Origin: DATBGO01 sp963785765
GTDB lineage: Bacteria > Actinomycetota > Actinomycetes > Streptosporangiales > Streptosporangiaceae
Direction: 5' to 3'
Assembly (NCBI GenBank): GCA_963785765.1
Contig: CAWAWM010000001.1
Location: 124,001-188,000 of the forward strand
Length of the DNA: 64,000 bases
Both the position numbers and the translations under genes were made by a program. The notes beneath the pieces are model-generated. The model had not been told where the DNA came from. It did not search any database and worked only from the letters and a program-made list of their open reading frames with translations. This document shows, in pieces, positions 55,527 to 64,000 of this stretch. The first letter of the stretch is position 1, and the number at the start of each line of letters is the position of its first letter.

Positions 55527-57416
55527 TCAGTCAGGGTAAATGCCGGGGGTGGTGGTGTAGCTGCGACCGTGGGGCAGCGTCCAGGTGAGGGTGCCTGGGG
55601 TTGGCTGGGTGAGCTTCCAACCAGGGGCTTGCTTGGCGCGATGATGCCGACGGCACAGCGGGGACAAATTACACTCGCAGGTCCGGCCGCCTTGGTCGTA
55701 CGCGATGGTGTGATCATCATCGCAGCGGACTGCGGGGCGGCGGCAGCCGGGGGCCGAGCAGCGGCGGTCCCGGATCTTGATCAGGTGCCGCAGTGCGGCT
55801 GATGGCCGGTAGCCGCGGGTTTCCCGGGCGTGAGTACAGGGCCCGATTCCGGTTTCCAGGCCGCAGATCGTGATCTGGGCCAGCCAGGCCGGCGGCCCGG
55901 CTCCCGGCGGCCCGGCTCCCGGCGGCCCGGCTCCCGGCGGCCCGGCTCCCGGCGGCCCGGCTCCCGGCGGCCCGGCTCCCGGCGGCCCGGCTCCCGGCGG
56001 GCTGTTGCCCTGCTGGTCCGTCCGGCGTGGTGGCGGGCCGGCGCTGGCGCAGCCGTGTGCGACAGCCTGGCCGCCGGGCCCGGTCAGGGTCACGCACCAG
56101 CGGGCAGCGGGCTGGCCGGCCAGCATATCCGCCAGGTCACGGCAGGTCCCGGCGTCCAGCGCGCCGAGCCCGGCGGCCTCGCCGGGCTGATCGCTCAGGC
56201 CGAGCCACGCGGTCAGCGGCATGGTCAGGTTCACTGACCCAGACAACCCGGGCCAGGTGTGGCCACCGCTGGGCAGCCCGACACTCGGAGTGCCGATGCT
56301 ACCGAGAGTGCCGGGGCCACCGGGGGTGCCAGGGCCAGCGGGGACTCCGAGGCCGTCGGGGACTCCAAGGCCGTCGGGGACGCCGGGGACGTTTGGGCCG
56401 GACTGGGCGGGGGCGGCAGGGCCGGGCAGCAAGGTTTCGATAGCGCGGCCAGCCAGCACTGCGGTGAACACCCGGGCTCGCAACTGCTCCAGCGTTCCCG
56501 CCGCGCCACGAGACTTCAGCCACCGCGCCCGAGCATCAACGCACTGATCCGCGGCGATCATCTCCGCCGCCGGCAAATCCCGCCCGGCCAGCGCCCCGGT
56601 CCCCGACGACTCCAGCCACGCTTCCACCCGGGCGTCCTTCTCCGCCTTCCGCCGCCGCCGGATCCCGGCCTGCGGGTCGGTGGCCAGCACCGCCCGCCGG
56701 CACGCCGCCCGCAACTGCCCCGTGGTCTGCCCGGGAGCCGCAGGCAGCACCCGCTCTTCTACGGCCATCGCTGCCACATCGTCCAGCGCACACGTCTCGT
56801 CGGCGATTACCGTCGCCCGCGGCCCGTCGATCCGCCCCTCCCGCAGCGCTGCAGTTGTGCCGGGCAGCCGGGCCAGGCCAGCGGCCAGCCCGGTGAGTCG
56901 CGACGCCGCCCGGCCGGTCAAGGTCAGCGCCGCCGCGATCTCCTCGTCCAGATGTCCGTCCTGATTCAGGCCGGGCGCCGGGCGCCGGCGCGCCAGCTCG
57001 CTGACGGCAGCCAGCTCCCCGGCCGTGGCCCACGACCCCTGCCGCCGCCACGCGCACAGCACCCCGATCAGCTCATCATCAGAAAGCCTGGCCAAGCCGT
57101 CGCTCCATGCCTGAGCGGTGAAGTCGGCTAGGTCCGGACCCGGATCCAGCCGGTCGAGCAGCCCGCCGCCGGCGAACCCGGAGCCCACCGCTCCCCGGAC
57201 CCGGTGCGTGAACCCAGCCGCCAGCGCCTCGGGCGCGGTACTGGCCTCGACCGGGCGAATCTTGCGCACTCCGGCGGTCAGCTCCACCAGCCACGACAGC
57301 GCCCGCGAGGACTCCGGCCCGGCCGGCGAGTTCACATCCGGGTGAGGGTCCGGCACGGTGACCTCCTCCGCTAGATCTCGACCACCTTCGAACATGCTAT
57401 CGAGTGCTTCCGACAT
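55527..57416 (-). CDS. DUF222 / HNH endonuclease family protein (13E12 repeat type)
   Basis: About 629 residues. The DUF222 domain (residues about 90-300) has LSDDELIGVLCAWRRQGSW, ALTLTGRAASRLTGLAAGLA and GQLRAACRRAVLATDP. After a Gly/Pro spacer and a middle LTAWLGLSDQPGEAAG region comes a (GAGPP)n repeat, then the C-terminal HNH with CSAPGCRRPAVRCDDDHTIA, GGRTCECNLSPLCRRHHRAK and APGWKLTQPTPGTLTW. Such genes occur in many copies in actinobacterial genomes and are thought to be mobile-element-related nucleases. A decayed relative lies at 8931-10062. This copy looks intact. Confidence 0.9.
   Translation of the reverse strand: MSEALDSMFEGGRDLAEEVTVPDPHPDVNSPAGPESSRALSWLVELTAGVRKIRPVEASTAPEALAAGFTHRVRGAVGSGFAGGGLLDRLDPGPDLADFTAQAWSDGLARLSDDELIGVLCAWRRQGSWATAGELAAVSELARRRPAPGLNQDGHLDEEIAAALTLTGRAASRLTGLAAGLARLPGTTAALREGRIDGPRATVIADETCALDDVAAMAVEERVLPAAPGQTTGQLRAACRRAVLATDPQAGIRRRRKAEKDARVEAWLESSGTGALAGRDLPAAEMIAADQCVDARARWLKSRGAAGTLEQLRARVFTAVLAGRAIETLLPGPAAPAQSGPNVPGVPDGLGVPDGLGVPAGPGTPGGPGTLGSIGTPSVGLPSGGHTWPGLSGSVNLTMPLTAWLGLSDQPGEAAGLGALDAGTCRDLADMLAGQPAARWCVTLTGPGGQAVAHGCASAGPPPRRTDQQGNSPPGAGPPGAGPPGAGPPGAGPPGAGPPGAGPPGAGPPAWLAQITICGLETGIGPCTHARETRGYRPSAALRHLIKIRDRRCSAPGCRRPAVRCDDDHTIAYDQGGRTCECNLSPLCRRHHRAKQAPGWKLTQPTPGTLTWTLPHGRSYTTTPGIYPD
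55889..56000. repeat. 15-bp tandem repeat in the HNH gene
   Basis: GGCGGCCCGGCTCCC is repeated about seven to eight times without change on the plus strand, giving GAGPP pentapeptides in the minus-strand protein. The repeat lies in a linker between the middle region and the HNH domain. Confidence 0.92.
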
Positions 57417-57551
57417 TCCGGCGCGGAAACCGGCCCGGTGCCGAAACCCGTTACGAAATTTTTCAGCTCACCAGGTGCGGGCGGATCCGGAGCGCCTGAC
57501 GTCGCGTCATTGGCCACTGCGGAATTGCGTGCGCCCTGAACTCGTTGGCTT

Positions 57552-58010
57552 GTGACTGTGCCCGAACCAGACTCGTCACGGAACCATCCGCGTCCGCCGG
57601 TCAGTCGGCTGCTGTCCAGATTCGACCGGTGGACGTCTCGCCCGCTGACCGCCCTGATCGTGCTGGCCGGGGCCGCCGTCTGGGTGCTCGTCAGCCTGGC
57701 CGACGGGTTTCCCGGCCGGTGGGAGACGATCTTCCAGACACTGGTCGCCGCGCTGACCCTGGCCATGGTTTTCGTGATCCAGCACACCCAAGCTCGCCAG
57801 CAGGCGGCGACTCAGCGCAAGCTTGATGAGATCCTGCAGGCGATGCCGGGTGCCGATAATTCGCTGCTAACCCTGGAACACGCATCCGACGATGAGCTGC
57901 GGGCCACCGGCGACCTGCACCACGGGATCCGGCAGGAGGCACTGGGTGAGCGGCCGGGCAGTCCCGGCGCAGGACGGTTAGCCGCCACCGGCCAAGTGCG
58001 GCGGGATTAA
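57552..58010 (+). CDS. Low-affinity iron permease family protein
   Basis: About 152 residues, matching the Fet4/low-affinity iron permease family: LLSRFDRWTSRPLTALIVL, a helix LAGAAVWVLVSLADGF, RWETIFQTLVAALTLAMVFV, IQHTQARQQAATQRKLDEIL and GADNSLLTLEHASDDEL. Only two helices, so it is the short bacterial form, and transport activity is uncertain. GTG 57552 is used; GTG 57558 is equally possible. Convergent with helR, overlapping by four bases at the stop codons. Confidence 0.88.
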   Translation: MTVPEPDSSRNHPRPPVSRLLSRFDRWTSRPLTALIVLAGAAVWVLVSLADGFPGRWETIFQTLVAALTLAMVFVIQHTQARQQAATQRKLDEILQAMPGADNSLLTLEHASDDELRATGDLHHGIRQEALGERPGSPGAGRLAATGQVRRD

Positions 58011-60331
58011 CGGGCCGTCGCGGCCTGTGCCGCCGACCTGGCCGTCTTCTCGGGAGGGCCACCCAGGCCCGCGAGGACGGCGGGCAGCTCACCGCTGTGG
58101 ACCACGCCCAGGCGCTGAGTGGCGCGGGTCAGCGCGACATAGAGATCGTTGAGCCCGCGGGGAGAGCAGGCCAGCATGAGACCGGGTTCGGCGACGATCA
58201 CCGAGTCGAACTCCAGCCCTTTGGCCTGCGCGACGCTGAGCACGACTACCTGGCTGCCGAGTTCAGGATCCTCGCCGATCGTAGCGCCAGGGACAGTCGC
58301 GGTGACCGCCGCGCCGAGTTCGCCGAGGAGCGGCTCGGGGACGATCACAGCCAGCCGCCCGTCGGCCATGCCCGCGGCCTCGCGGGCGGCCAGCTCGGAG
58401 AGGCGGCCGGCCAGCTCGGCCGGCGCCGCGTGCTCGCGCCAGGGATCGACGCCGGTTTCGCGAACCGAACGCGGCGGTTGCAGGGCCGGATCGATGGCGG
58501 CCAGGACGTCGGAGGCCACCGCCATGACTTCGGCGGGCGCGCGGTAGTTGATGGTCAGCTGCGCCAGCTGCCAGCGGTCAGCCAGATGCGGGTCCAGGAC
58601 ACGCTGCCAGGAGGAGGTGCCAGCTAGGTCGCCGGTCTGCGCGACGTCTCCGACCAGGGTCATGGACTTGGCCGGGCAGCGCCGCATCAGCATCCGCCAC
58701 GCCATCTCTGAAAGCTCCTGGGCTTCATCCACGATGACGTGCCCGAACGCCCAGGTGCGATCGGCAGCCGCACGTTGTGCCGCGGTCAGGTAGGCATCCG
58801 CCTCATGCCGGTCGGCAAATCTGTCCGCATCCAGAATGTCTGCGCCCAGCAGAATCTCAGGATCATCGTCATGAGTATCTCTGGACATGATGTCGAGCAC
58901 GCCCTGCGCGTACGCGACCCGCGCCCGCCGTTCCGCCTGGGCCTGCGCCCGGGCCGCCCGGTCATCCTCGCCGAGCAGCTCGGCCGCCTCGTCGAGCAGC
59001 GGCACGTCCGCCGGGGACCAGCCGTCGCCTGGATCACGCAGCAGCAGGGCGCGTTCCGCCTCGGTCAGGCTGTCGCCGGCCGCGGCGAGGCGCTCCGGCG
59101 TGGCGAACAGGTCCGCCAGCAGCCGCTGCGGCGACAGGACCGGCCACATCCGGTGGATGGCCCGGCGTACCTCACTGTCCCTGCGCAAATCGCTGCGGAT
59201 CGCCGACACGTCGACTTCGCCGAGCACGCTGCCCGGACCGGGCGCGACGGCCTCGATCCGGCTGTCGACCTGACTGGCGAGCGCCTCGATGATCTCCCTG
59301 GCGAAAATCGCCCGGGCCTGGTTGTGCGGCCTACGCGACTGCCGGGCCCTGGTCCGTGCCCGGACGCAAGTGCGCCGGTCCAGGCGCAGCTTCTCGTGAT
59401 CGACAGTGATCTGAAGGGCCTGGTCGGGCACCCACTGCCGGTCGCGCACCGCGGCGGCCAGCACTCCGGCCATCGCCAGCCTGCCCTTAATCTCAGCGGC
59501 CGCCGCGGGCTCGGCGCGCCGGGCGCTTATCCCCGGATATAGATCCGCGATCGTCGACATAAGCACGCCGGTCTCGCCCAATGACGGGAGCACTTCGCCG
59601 ATATACCGGAGAAAAGTCGCATTCGGGCCGACGATCAGCACACCGCGCTTGGATAGCTGCTCGCGATGCGTATAGAGAAGATAAGCGGCCCGGTGCAAGG
59701 CGACAGCGGTCTTGCCGGTGCCCGGGCCGCCTTGCACAACGAGCACGCCAGGCAGCCGAGACCTGATGACGTGATCCTGCTCGGCCTGGATGGTCTCCAC
59801 GATGTCGCTCATCCGGCCGGTCCGGCTGGCGCTGACCGCAGCGAGCAGCGCGGCTTCGCCGGTGAGACCCTGGTGCTGGCGCGGATCGGCGGCGGCGAGA
59901 TCGAGCACCTCGTCATCGAGGCCGGTGACGGTCCGGTTGCGGGTCGTGATGTGCCGCCTGCGCCGCACCCCGTCCCGGGACGCCGCGGTCGCGAGATAGA
60001 AGGGGCGCGCGGCGGGGGCACGCCAGTCCATCAGCAGCGGGTCATAGGTATCGGATTCATCCCGGAGGCCGATCCGGCCGATATAGCGCGGCTGGCCGTC
60101 ATCGAAATCGAGCCGGCCGAAGCATAGGCCGTTTTCAGCAGCATCCAATTGAGCGATTTGGCGGAAGTACATGACCGTCAGCGACTCGCGCTCAGAACGC
60201 GCCTGATGGGTGCCGCCGTTCTCCCGCATTACCGTGGCCAGACGGGCTGAGGCTCGTTCCCGGTTGCTATCCAGCCGACCGTAGAGCATGGAGACGTATT
60301 CCTGCTCCTGCGCCAATTCCTCGTTAGACAA
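58007..60331 (-). CDS. helR: HelD/HelR-type RNA polymerase recycling ATPase
   Basis: About 774 residues, UvrD-like superfamily 1 motor of the HelD/HelR group that removes RNA polymerase from stalled complexes. An N-terminal coiled-coil arm (EEL AQEQEYVSMLYGRL region) comes first. Walker A is VVQGGPGTGKTAVALH (Lys207), with Walker B VIVDEAQELSEMAW, VGDVAQTGDLAG, LTINYRAPAEVM, and VLSVAQAKGLEFDSVIV plus YVALTRATQRLGVV as later helicase motifs. Actinobacterial HelR can displace rifamycin and confer tolerance. TTG 60331 with GGAGAGG just upstream sets the start. No rifamycin-associated element is visible in the 320 bp before it. Confidence 0.9.
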   Translation of the reverse strand: MSNEELAQEQEYVSMLYGRLDSNRERASARLATVMRENGGTHQARSERESLTVMYFRQIAQLDAAENGLCFGRLDFDDGQPRYIGRIGLRDESDTYDPLLMDWRAPAARPFYLATAASRDGVRRRRHITTRNRTVTGLDDEVLDLAAADPRQHQGLTGEAALLAAVSASRTGRMSDIVETIQAEQDHVIRSRLPGVLVVQGGPGTGKTAVALHRAAYLLYTHREQLSKRGVLIVGPNATFLRYIGEVLPSLGETGVLMSTIADLYPGISARRAEPAAAAEIKGRLAMAGVLAAAVRDRQWVPDQALQITVDHEKLRLDRRTCVRARTRARQSRRPHNQARAIFAREIIEALASQVDSRIEAVAPGPGSVLGEVDVSAIRSDLRRDSEVRRAIHRMWPVLSPQRLLADLFATPERLAAAGDSLTEAERALLLRDPGDGWSPADVPLLDEAAELLGEDDRAARAQAQAERRARVAYAQGVLDIMSRDTHDDDPEILLGADILDADRFADRHEADAYLTAAQRAAADRTWAFGHVIVDEAQELSEMAWRMLMRRCPAKSMTLVGDVAQTGDLAGTSSWQRVLDPHLADRWQLAQLTINYRAPAEVMAVASDVLAAIDPALQPPRSVRETGVDPWREHAAPAELAGRLSELAAREAAGMADGRLAVIVPEPLLGELGAAVTATVPGATIGEDPELGSQVVVLSVAQAKGLEFDSVIVAEPGLMLACSPRGLNDLYVALTRATQRLGVVHSGELPAVLAGLGGPPEKTARSAAQAATAR

Positions 60332-60653
60332 CTAACCTCTCCGGTGCTATAATTCCGCCGCCGATAGCGCTATAGCCGTGTTCCCGCCATAAGCAAAATT
60401 AATGTAGCGCGGATTTTGTTCCCGCGGCGCTCCGGGCAGCCGCGGCCCGAGGCAGAGGCCGGGGCGAGCGGCTGGGGGCAGCAGCCGGGGGCAGCAGCCG
60501 GGGCCAGCAGCCGGGCTGCTCCGGACCCGGCGTGCGGCCGCAGTGGGCGGCCAGCGATCATGGGCAGATGTCAGTGCGTTGCCGGTCACGTTCGCGGGCC
60601 CCCAGGCCGGTACGGCAGCGTGGACTCTCGGGAGACACCGGAATGCAGCGGGC
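60332..60653. other. Intergenic between helR and the MFS gene
   Basis: 322 bp separating the divergent helR and MFS genes. It includes an AT-rich stretch at 60345-60410 (CTATAATTCC, GCGCTATAGC) that probably holds the helR promoter. Short GGGGCAGCAGCC repeats lie at 60470-60510. No gene is evident. Confidence 0.55.
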
Positions 60654-61850
60654 ATGACGCAGGCCGGGCCGAAGCTGACACCCGCGCTGCGCGCCCTGCT
60701 GGGTTTCTGCTGTGCGCTGGTCCTGGTCGACACGATGTTCTTCACCGCGCTAACCCCGCTGTTGCCGCACTACACGCAGGTGGCCGGGTTGTCGAAAGCC
60801 GGCGCCGGGCTCCTGGTCGCGGCCTACCCGCTCGGCACCTTGATCGGCGCGCTTCCCGGCGGGCTGCTGACCGCCCGGCTGGGAGACCGGCCGATCGTTC
60901 TGCTCGGGCTCGCGCTGATGAGCGCGTCGACGCTCGTCTTCGGGCTGGCGTCGGCCGCCGGGGTGCTCGTCGCTGCGCGCTTCGTCCAGGGCCTGGCCGG
61001 CGCCTGTACCTGGGCGGCCGGCCTGGCCTGGCTGGCCAGGGCCGCACCGCCGGAGCGGCGCGGCGAGCTGCTCGGCACCGCCCTGGGCGCGGCGGTCGGC
61101 GGCGCGCTGTTCGGCCCGGTGGTCGGGGCGGTCGCCGATGAAGTCGGCACCGGGCCGGCGTTCGGCGCGGCCGCTGTGGCCGGCGCGGCCCTCATGGTCA
61201 TAGCCTTCTTCGTGCCTGCGCCGCCGGGCGCGGTCCCGCAGGGCCTGCGGGCCGCTTGGCCGGCGATCCGGGACCGTCAGGTCGGCACCGGTATGTGGCT
61301 GACCATGCTCGCAGGCCTCGCCTTTGGCGTGGTGGACGTGCTCGCGCCGCTACGGCTGAGCCAGCTAGGCGCCGGGGCGCTCGTCATCGGCGGGACGTTT
61401 CTGGCCGCCGCGGCCATCGAGGCGGCTCTGTCGCCCCTAGCCGGCCGGCTGTCGGACCGCCGAGGTGCCCTGCTGCCCATCAGGATCTCGCTGACCGGGG
61501 GAGTGGCGGTCAGCCTGCTGGCTCCGCTGCTGACGCCTGCGTCCTTGCTCATCGCACTGCTCATCGTGGGCATGCCCGCGTACGGCACGCTGTTTACCCC
61601 GGCAACAGCCCTGCTCAGCGATGGTGCACACCGCCTGGGCCTGAACCAGGGGCTCGCGTTCGGGCTGGGCAATCTGGCCTGGGCGAGCGGACAGGCCTTC
61701 GCGGCGGCCGGCAGCGGGGTGGTAGCGCAGGCCACCTCGGATGTGGTCCCGTACGCGCTGCTCGCCGGCGCCTTCGTGGCCACACTGGCGGTACTTCGGA
61801 TCAGGAACCGTCCCGCCGGGCAGGCGAGCGGCGACGAAGCGGTTCGCTAG
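60654..61850 (+). CDS. MFS transporter, likely drug efflux
   Basis: About 398 residues, twelve membrane helices of the major facilitator superfamily: LVDTMFFTALTPLLPHY near the N-terminus, the loop GGLLTARLGDRPIVLLGL (conserved MFS motif A), GALFGPVVGAVADEVG (motif C-like, antiporter), and LSPLAGRLSDRRGALLP in the second half. ATG 60654 is chosen because the upstream frame is non-membrane sequence. Motif C suggests proton-coupled efflux; the compound is unknown. It is divergent from helR, so an antibiotic-response link is possible but only positional. Confidence 0.87.
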   Translation: MTQAGPKLTPALRALLGFCCALVLVDTMFFTALTPLLPHYTQVAGLSKAGAGLLVAAYPLGTLIGALPGGLLTARLGDRPIVLLGLALMSASTLVFGLASAAGVLVAARFVQGLAGACTWAAGLAWLARAAPPERRGELLGTALGAAVGGALFGPVVGAVADEVGTGPAFGAAAVAGAALMVIAFFVPAPPGAVPQGLRAAWPAIRDRQVGTGMWLTMLAGLAFGVVDVLAPLRLSQLGAGALVIGGTFLAAAAIEAALSPLAGRLSDRRGALLPIRISLTGGVAVSLLAPLLTPASLLIALLIVGMPAYGTLFTPATALLSDGAHRLGLNQGLAFGLGNLAWASGQAFAAAGSGVVAQATSDVVPYALLAGAFVATLAVLRIRNRPAGQASGDEAVR

Positions 61851-61928
61851 GCCGCCAGCCGTGGTGCGGCCTCAGCCGGTCGTGCGGTTCGCACCGAGGC
61901 GAATCTGGTCAGCCTGCCCCGTTTTCCC

Positions 61929-62003
61929 TGGCCGGTCTCCCTGGCCGGTCTCCCTGGCCGGTCTCCCTGGCCGGTCTCCCTGGCCGGTCTCCCTGGCCGC
62001 TTC
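61929..62003. repeat. 14-bp tandem repeat between convergent genes
   Basis: CTGGCCGGTCTCCC repeats about five times in perfect phase in the gap between the MFS gene and the small minus-strand gene at 62018. It is not a hairpin terminator and does not encode either protein. Confidence 0.85.
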
Positions 62004-62017
62004 GCCGCGGGGGTAGG

Positions 62018-62308
62018 TCAGCGCGCAGCGAGGACGTCGGCGATCTTCGCCGCCGCAGCGGGCGGATCCTCGGCATCGCACAGGACCTCGCCCCAGGACC
62101 ACCGGTAGAACCAGCACAGGCGCCCGTCGGGGCCGGTGCCTGGCGTGCAGTCGATGCTCTCCGCGAGCATCGATGCGCCGGGGATGAAGACATGCAACGT
62201 CGCCGGATAGGTCGTCTTGACGGTTGCGTGGAATCCCTGGTTGTCGAGCGCCGTCGCGAGACGGTGCAAATGGTAGCTTCTCGCGTGGTCGCGGGTGCCG
62301 TCGTGCAT
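62018..62308 (-). CDS. Hypothetical protein
   Basis: About 96 residues from ATG 62308. Features: MHDGTRDHARSYHLHRLATA, ALDNQGFHATVKTTYPATLH, VFIPGASMLAESIDC, GRLCWFYRWSWGEVLCDAED and a helical end AAAAKIADVLAA. The aromatic-rich GRLCWFYRWSWG core looks like a conserved small alpha/beta domain, but no family is recognised. GC3 is like its neighbours, so it is probably real. It lies 93 bp after the stop of the long disordered-protein gene on the same strand. Confidence 0.65.
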   Translation of the reverse strand: MHDGTRDHARSYHLHRLATALDNQGFHATVKTTYPATLHVFIPGASMLAESIDCTPGTGPDGRLCWFYRWSWGEVLCDAEDPPAAAAKIADVLAAR

Positions 62309-62401
62309 ATCACCTGCCCTTGCAAGCTCCGGCACATTCTCCGCGCTTGCGGGGCCCCCTTGTCAAATCGCGGCGGCCGGAGGTGATGAGCGGGGCCGGT
62401 C

Positions 62402-64000
62402 CTAATAGCGGGGCCGGCGACCGTATCCGTCGGGTGCGTAGGGATCCTGGGTATGCGAGGCCGGCGGCGCCGCGCCTGGGTAGTCGGCGGGTGGCAGGTA
62501 CCCGTCCTGGCTCGGCCGGGCAGCCGGGTACTCGCCGGGCAGATAGTCCGCCGGATAGTAGGGCCCGTCTCCGCCACGCCGACCGGTCCCCGGCGCATCG
62601 AAACGGCCCGTACCAGGCATCGTTCTCTCGTCGCCGTTCCTGGTGAGCGGGCTGTCGGCCGACTGCGGGTACCACTCACGGCCGCGCGCATCCCGGTCGT
62701 CGGCCAGCGGATATACATCGCTGCGGTGACGACTGAGCTCCTGGGCGGCCGGGTACGGCGCGCTGCGGTGGCCGTTGACGTCGTCCGCCGGCGGGTACGC
62801 GGCGCTGCGGTGGCCGTTCAGATCCTCGGCCGGCGGGTACGCGGCGCTGCGGTGGCCGTTGACGTCGTCCGCCGGCGGGTACGCGGCGCTGCGGTGGCCG
62901 TTCAGATCCTCGGCCGGCGGGTACGCGGCGCTGCGGTGGCCGTTCAGATCCTCGGCCGGCGGGTACGCGGCGCTGCGGTGGCTGTTGGCACTGCGCTGGC
63001 TGTTGAGGTCGCCGGCCGCCGGATATGGGGCGGTGCGCTGGCCGTTGTGGTCGCCGGTCGCCGGATATGGGGCGCTGCGGTGGCCGTTCAGGTCCGCGGC
63101 TGATCGCGATGAGAAGGCGTCGCCGACCGGATTGCCGACATAGCTCCCGTATGGATTGCCGGACGGCGATGGAGCCGCCCCGCCGTCGATGACGGGCCGC
63201 CAGCGGCTGGAACAGCGCCCGACGGAGGCCGGGAATGCGCGCCTGATCCGGCTGGGTAGCTGTCTGGATAGGCGGGCCGCGGCTCCCGTTCCAGTGCGGC
63301 CGCCGACGGCGGGCCGTATGGCGCAGCCGGGCTCTGATAGCTGGCGAACTGCTGGGTCGGTGCGTTCTGGGCGGCCTCGCGAGAGGCGGCCGACCCGCTG
63401 GCCCGGCTGCTCCGGAAGGACCTGCTGTCATCAGCACGAACGCGGGGGAAGGACGGGCTGGTCAGCGGGTCGTCAGCGAGGCTGTCGGCAATGCGGCGCC
63501 GGCCGTGCCGAGCGTCGCCGCCCTGGTCGATGGTCGGGTCGTCCGGGTAATAACCGGCGGCTGCGGCCGGGCGCGGCTGCGCAGGGGCTGGCGGCGGGAG
63601 GGGAACGGGCGCTGCGGCCAGTTCCGGGCGCCTGCGGACGGGCAGCGCAGGGTCGCCGAGGCTGCCAGGAGCGACGCCGCCGGCCGCCCCGTGGCCGCTG
63701 GTCGGCCCATGGCCGGTGACTGCGCTGCGGTCCGCGCCAGCCTGCGCATCGTGCTCCAGGCCAGCCTGGCCAGGCCGGGGCGTGGCCGGGGGTTGCGCGG
63801 TCGTGGTCAGCGGCTTGTCTGAAGCTAGCTCCGCCCAGTAATCGACATCGGAGAGCTTGTCCCACTCAGTGCTCGGCCAGTCGGCGCTGTCGTCTGAGCG
63901 CTTGCTGCGGCCTGGCCGGGTACGCGGCTCAGCGGGTGCCTCCGCCGCACGCAGGCGGGGGCTGGCATCGCTGTCGCGGCGATCGGTCCCGCGGTCGCCA
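62402..64000 (-). CDS. Long disordered repeat protein, 5' end outside window (one apparent frameshift)
   Basis: The minus strand is open from the right edge down to a stop at 62402 if one indel near 63194-63196 is corrected. Upstream part: DSADWPSTEWDKLSDVDYWA, AELASDKPLTTTAQPP, AAAAGYYPDDPTIDQGG, NAPTQQFASYQSPAAPYGPP. After the joint come DGGAAPSPSGNPYGSYVGNP and a block of 14-residue repeats (NGHRSAAYPPAEDL-type). A Gly/Tyr/Pro-rich tail follows, ending YAPDGYGRRPRY. No enzyme domain is visible; composition is low-complexity and hydrophilic. The WDKLSDVDYW motif recurs in actinobacterial disordered proteins of unknown function. Confidence 0.7.
62759..63080 (-). repeat. 42-bp tandem repeat encoding a 14-residue unit
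   Basis: About seven to eight units, several almost identical, of GTCGTCCGCCGGCGGGTACG-type sequence on the plus strand. On the coding strand each gives H-R-S-A-A-Y-P-P-A-(E/D)-D-(L/V)-N-G. The rightmost copies are more diverged (YPATGDHNGQ, YPAAGDLNSQ), so expansion is recent toward the 3' end. Confidence 0.9.

Noticed and set aside
60332..60653. Rifamycin-associated element before helR
   Set aside because: No matching inverted repeat found by eye; only AT-rich promoter-like sequence.
62759..63080. Possible CRISPR-like array
   Set aside because: The repeats are contiguous 42-bp coding units without unique spacers, in frame with a protein.

Overview
The window is GC-rich DNA from an actinobacterium. 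The evidence is frequent GTG and TTG starts, a SigK/RskA-type sigma/anti-sigma pair, GAF-ANTAR regulators, a WS/DGAT acyltransferase, a bifunctional RNase H/acid phosphatase, a HelR-type RNA polymerase ATPase, DUF222/HNH proteins and a class A RNase P RNA. Genus cannot be fixed from sequence alone; Streptosporangiales-like lineages are a guess from gene style.

Left part (1-27.4 kb). A response regulator/histidine kinase pair follows a tightly overlapping operon (6002 down to 2408). That operon looks like a transmembrane electron-transfer module: Ser-rich membrane anchor, ApbE flavin transferase, haem-binding ferric-reductase-like protein, NuoF-like flavoprotein and ferredoxin. Next come a PhzF-like isomerase, a frameshifted alpha/beta hydrolase, and a decayed HNH gene split by a VapC toxin module. 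They are followed by a membrane-anchored molybdopterin oxidoreductase divergent from sigK/rskA, a zinc-ribbon protein plus RNase H/phosphatase pair, rnpB, an MBL hydrolase, a large LuxR-type ATPase regulator, a stand-alone ketosynthase, a CoA-transferase, a secreted protein with a natural His tail, and small stress-type genes.

Centre (27.5-44.8 kb). This is the most distinctive region. On the minus strand an acyl-CoA dehydrogenase overlaps a giant lipid/polyketide synthase (KS-AT-KS-ACPx4-KR-DH), followed 31 bp later by a single-chain acyl-CoA carboxylase of about 1865 residues. A Sfp-type phosphopantetheinyl transferase converges on them. Together they could make a malonyl-type extender, activate the carrier domains and assemble a reduced or unsaturated acyl chain. 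All four carrier domains have Thr where the phosphopantetheine Ser is expected. A 20-bp CTAG-containing motif lies upstream of this operon and recurs at the promoter of a small wHTH regulator at 46.4 kb, suggesting shared control.

Right part (45-64 kb). It holds a permuted papain-like protein, small membrane proteins, the wHTH regulator, two GAF-ANTAR proteins, a SpoIIE-type phosphatase with a repeat inside its GAF region, an aldo/keto reductase, an aquaporin, a frameshifted WS/DGAT, an acetate transporter, an intact DUF222/HNH protein with a Gly-Pro repeat, HelR, an MFS transporter, and the 3' part of a long disordered repeat protein running off the edge.

Caution: at least nine otherwise intact genes are broken by apparent one-base indels, mostly at or beside short G/C runs. 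Draft-assembly error is at least as likely as real decay, and frameshifted genes are annotated here as single units where both halves fit one family.
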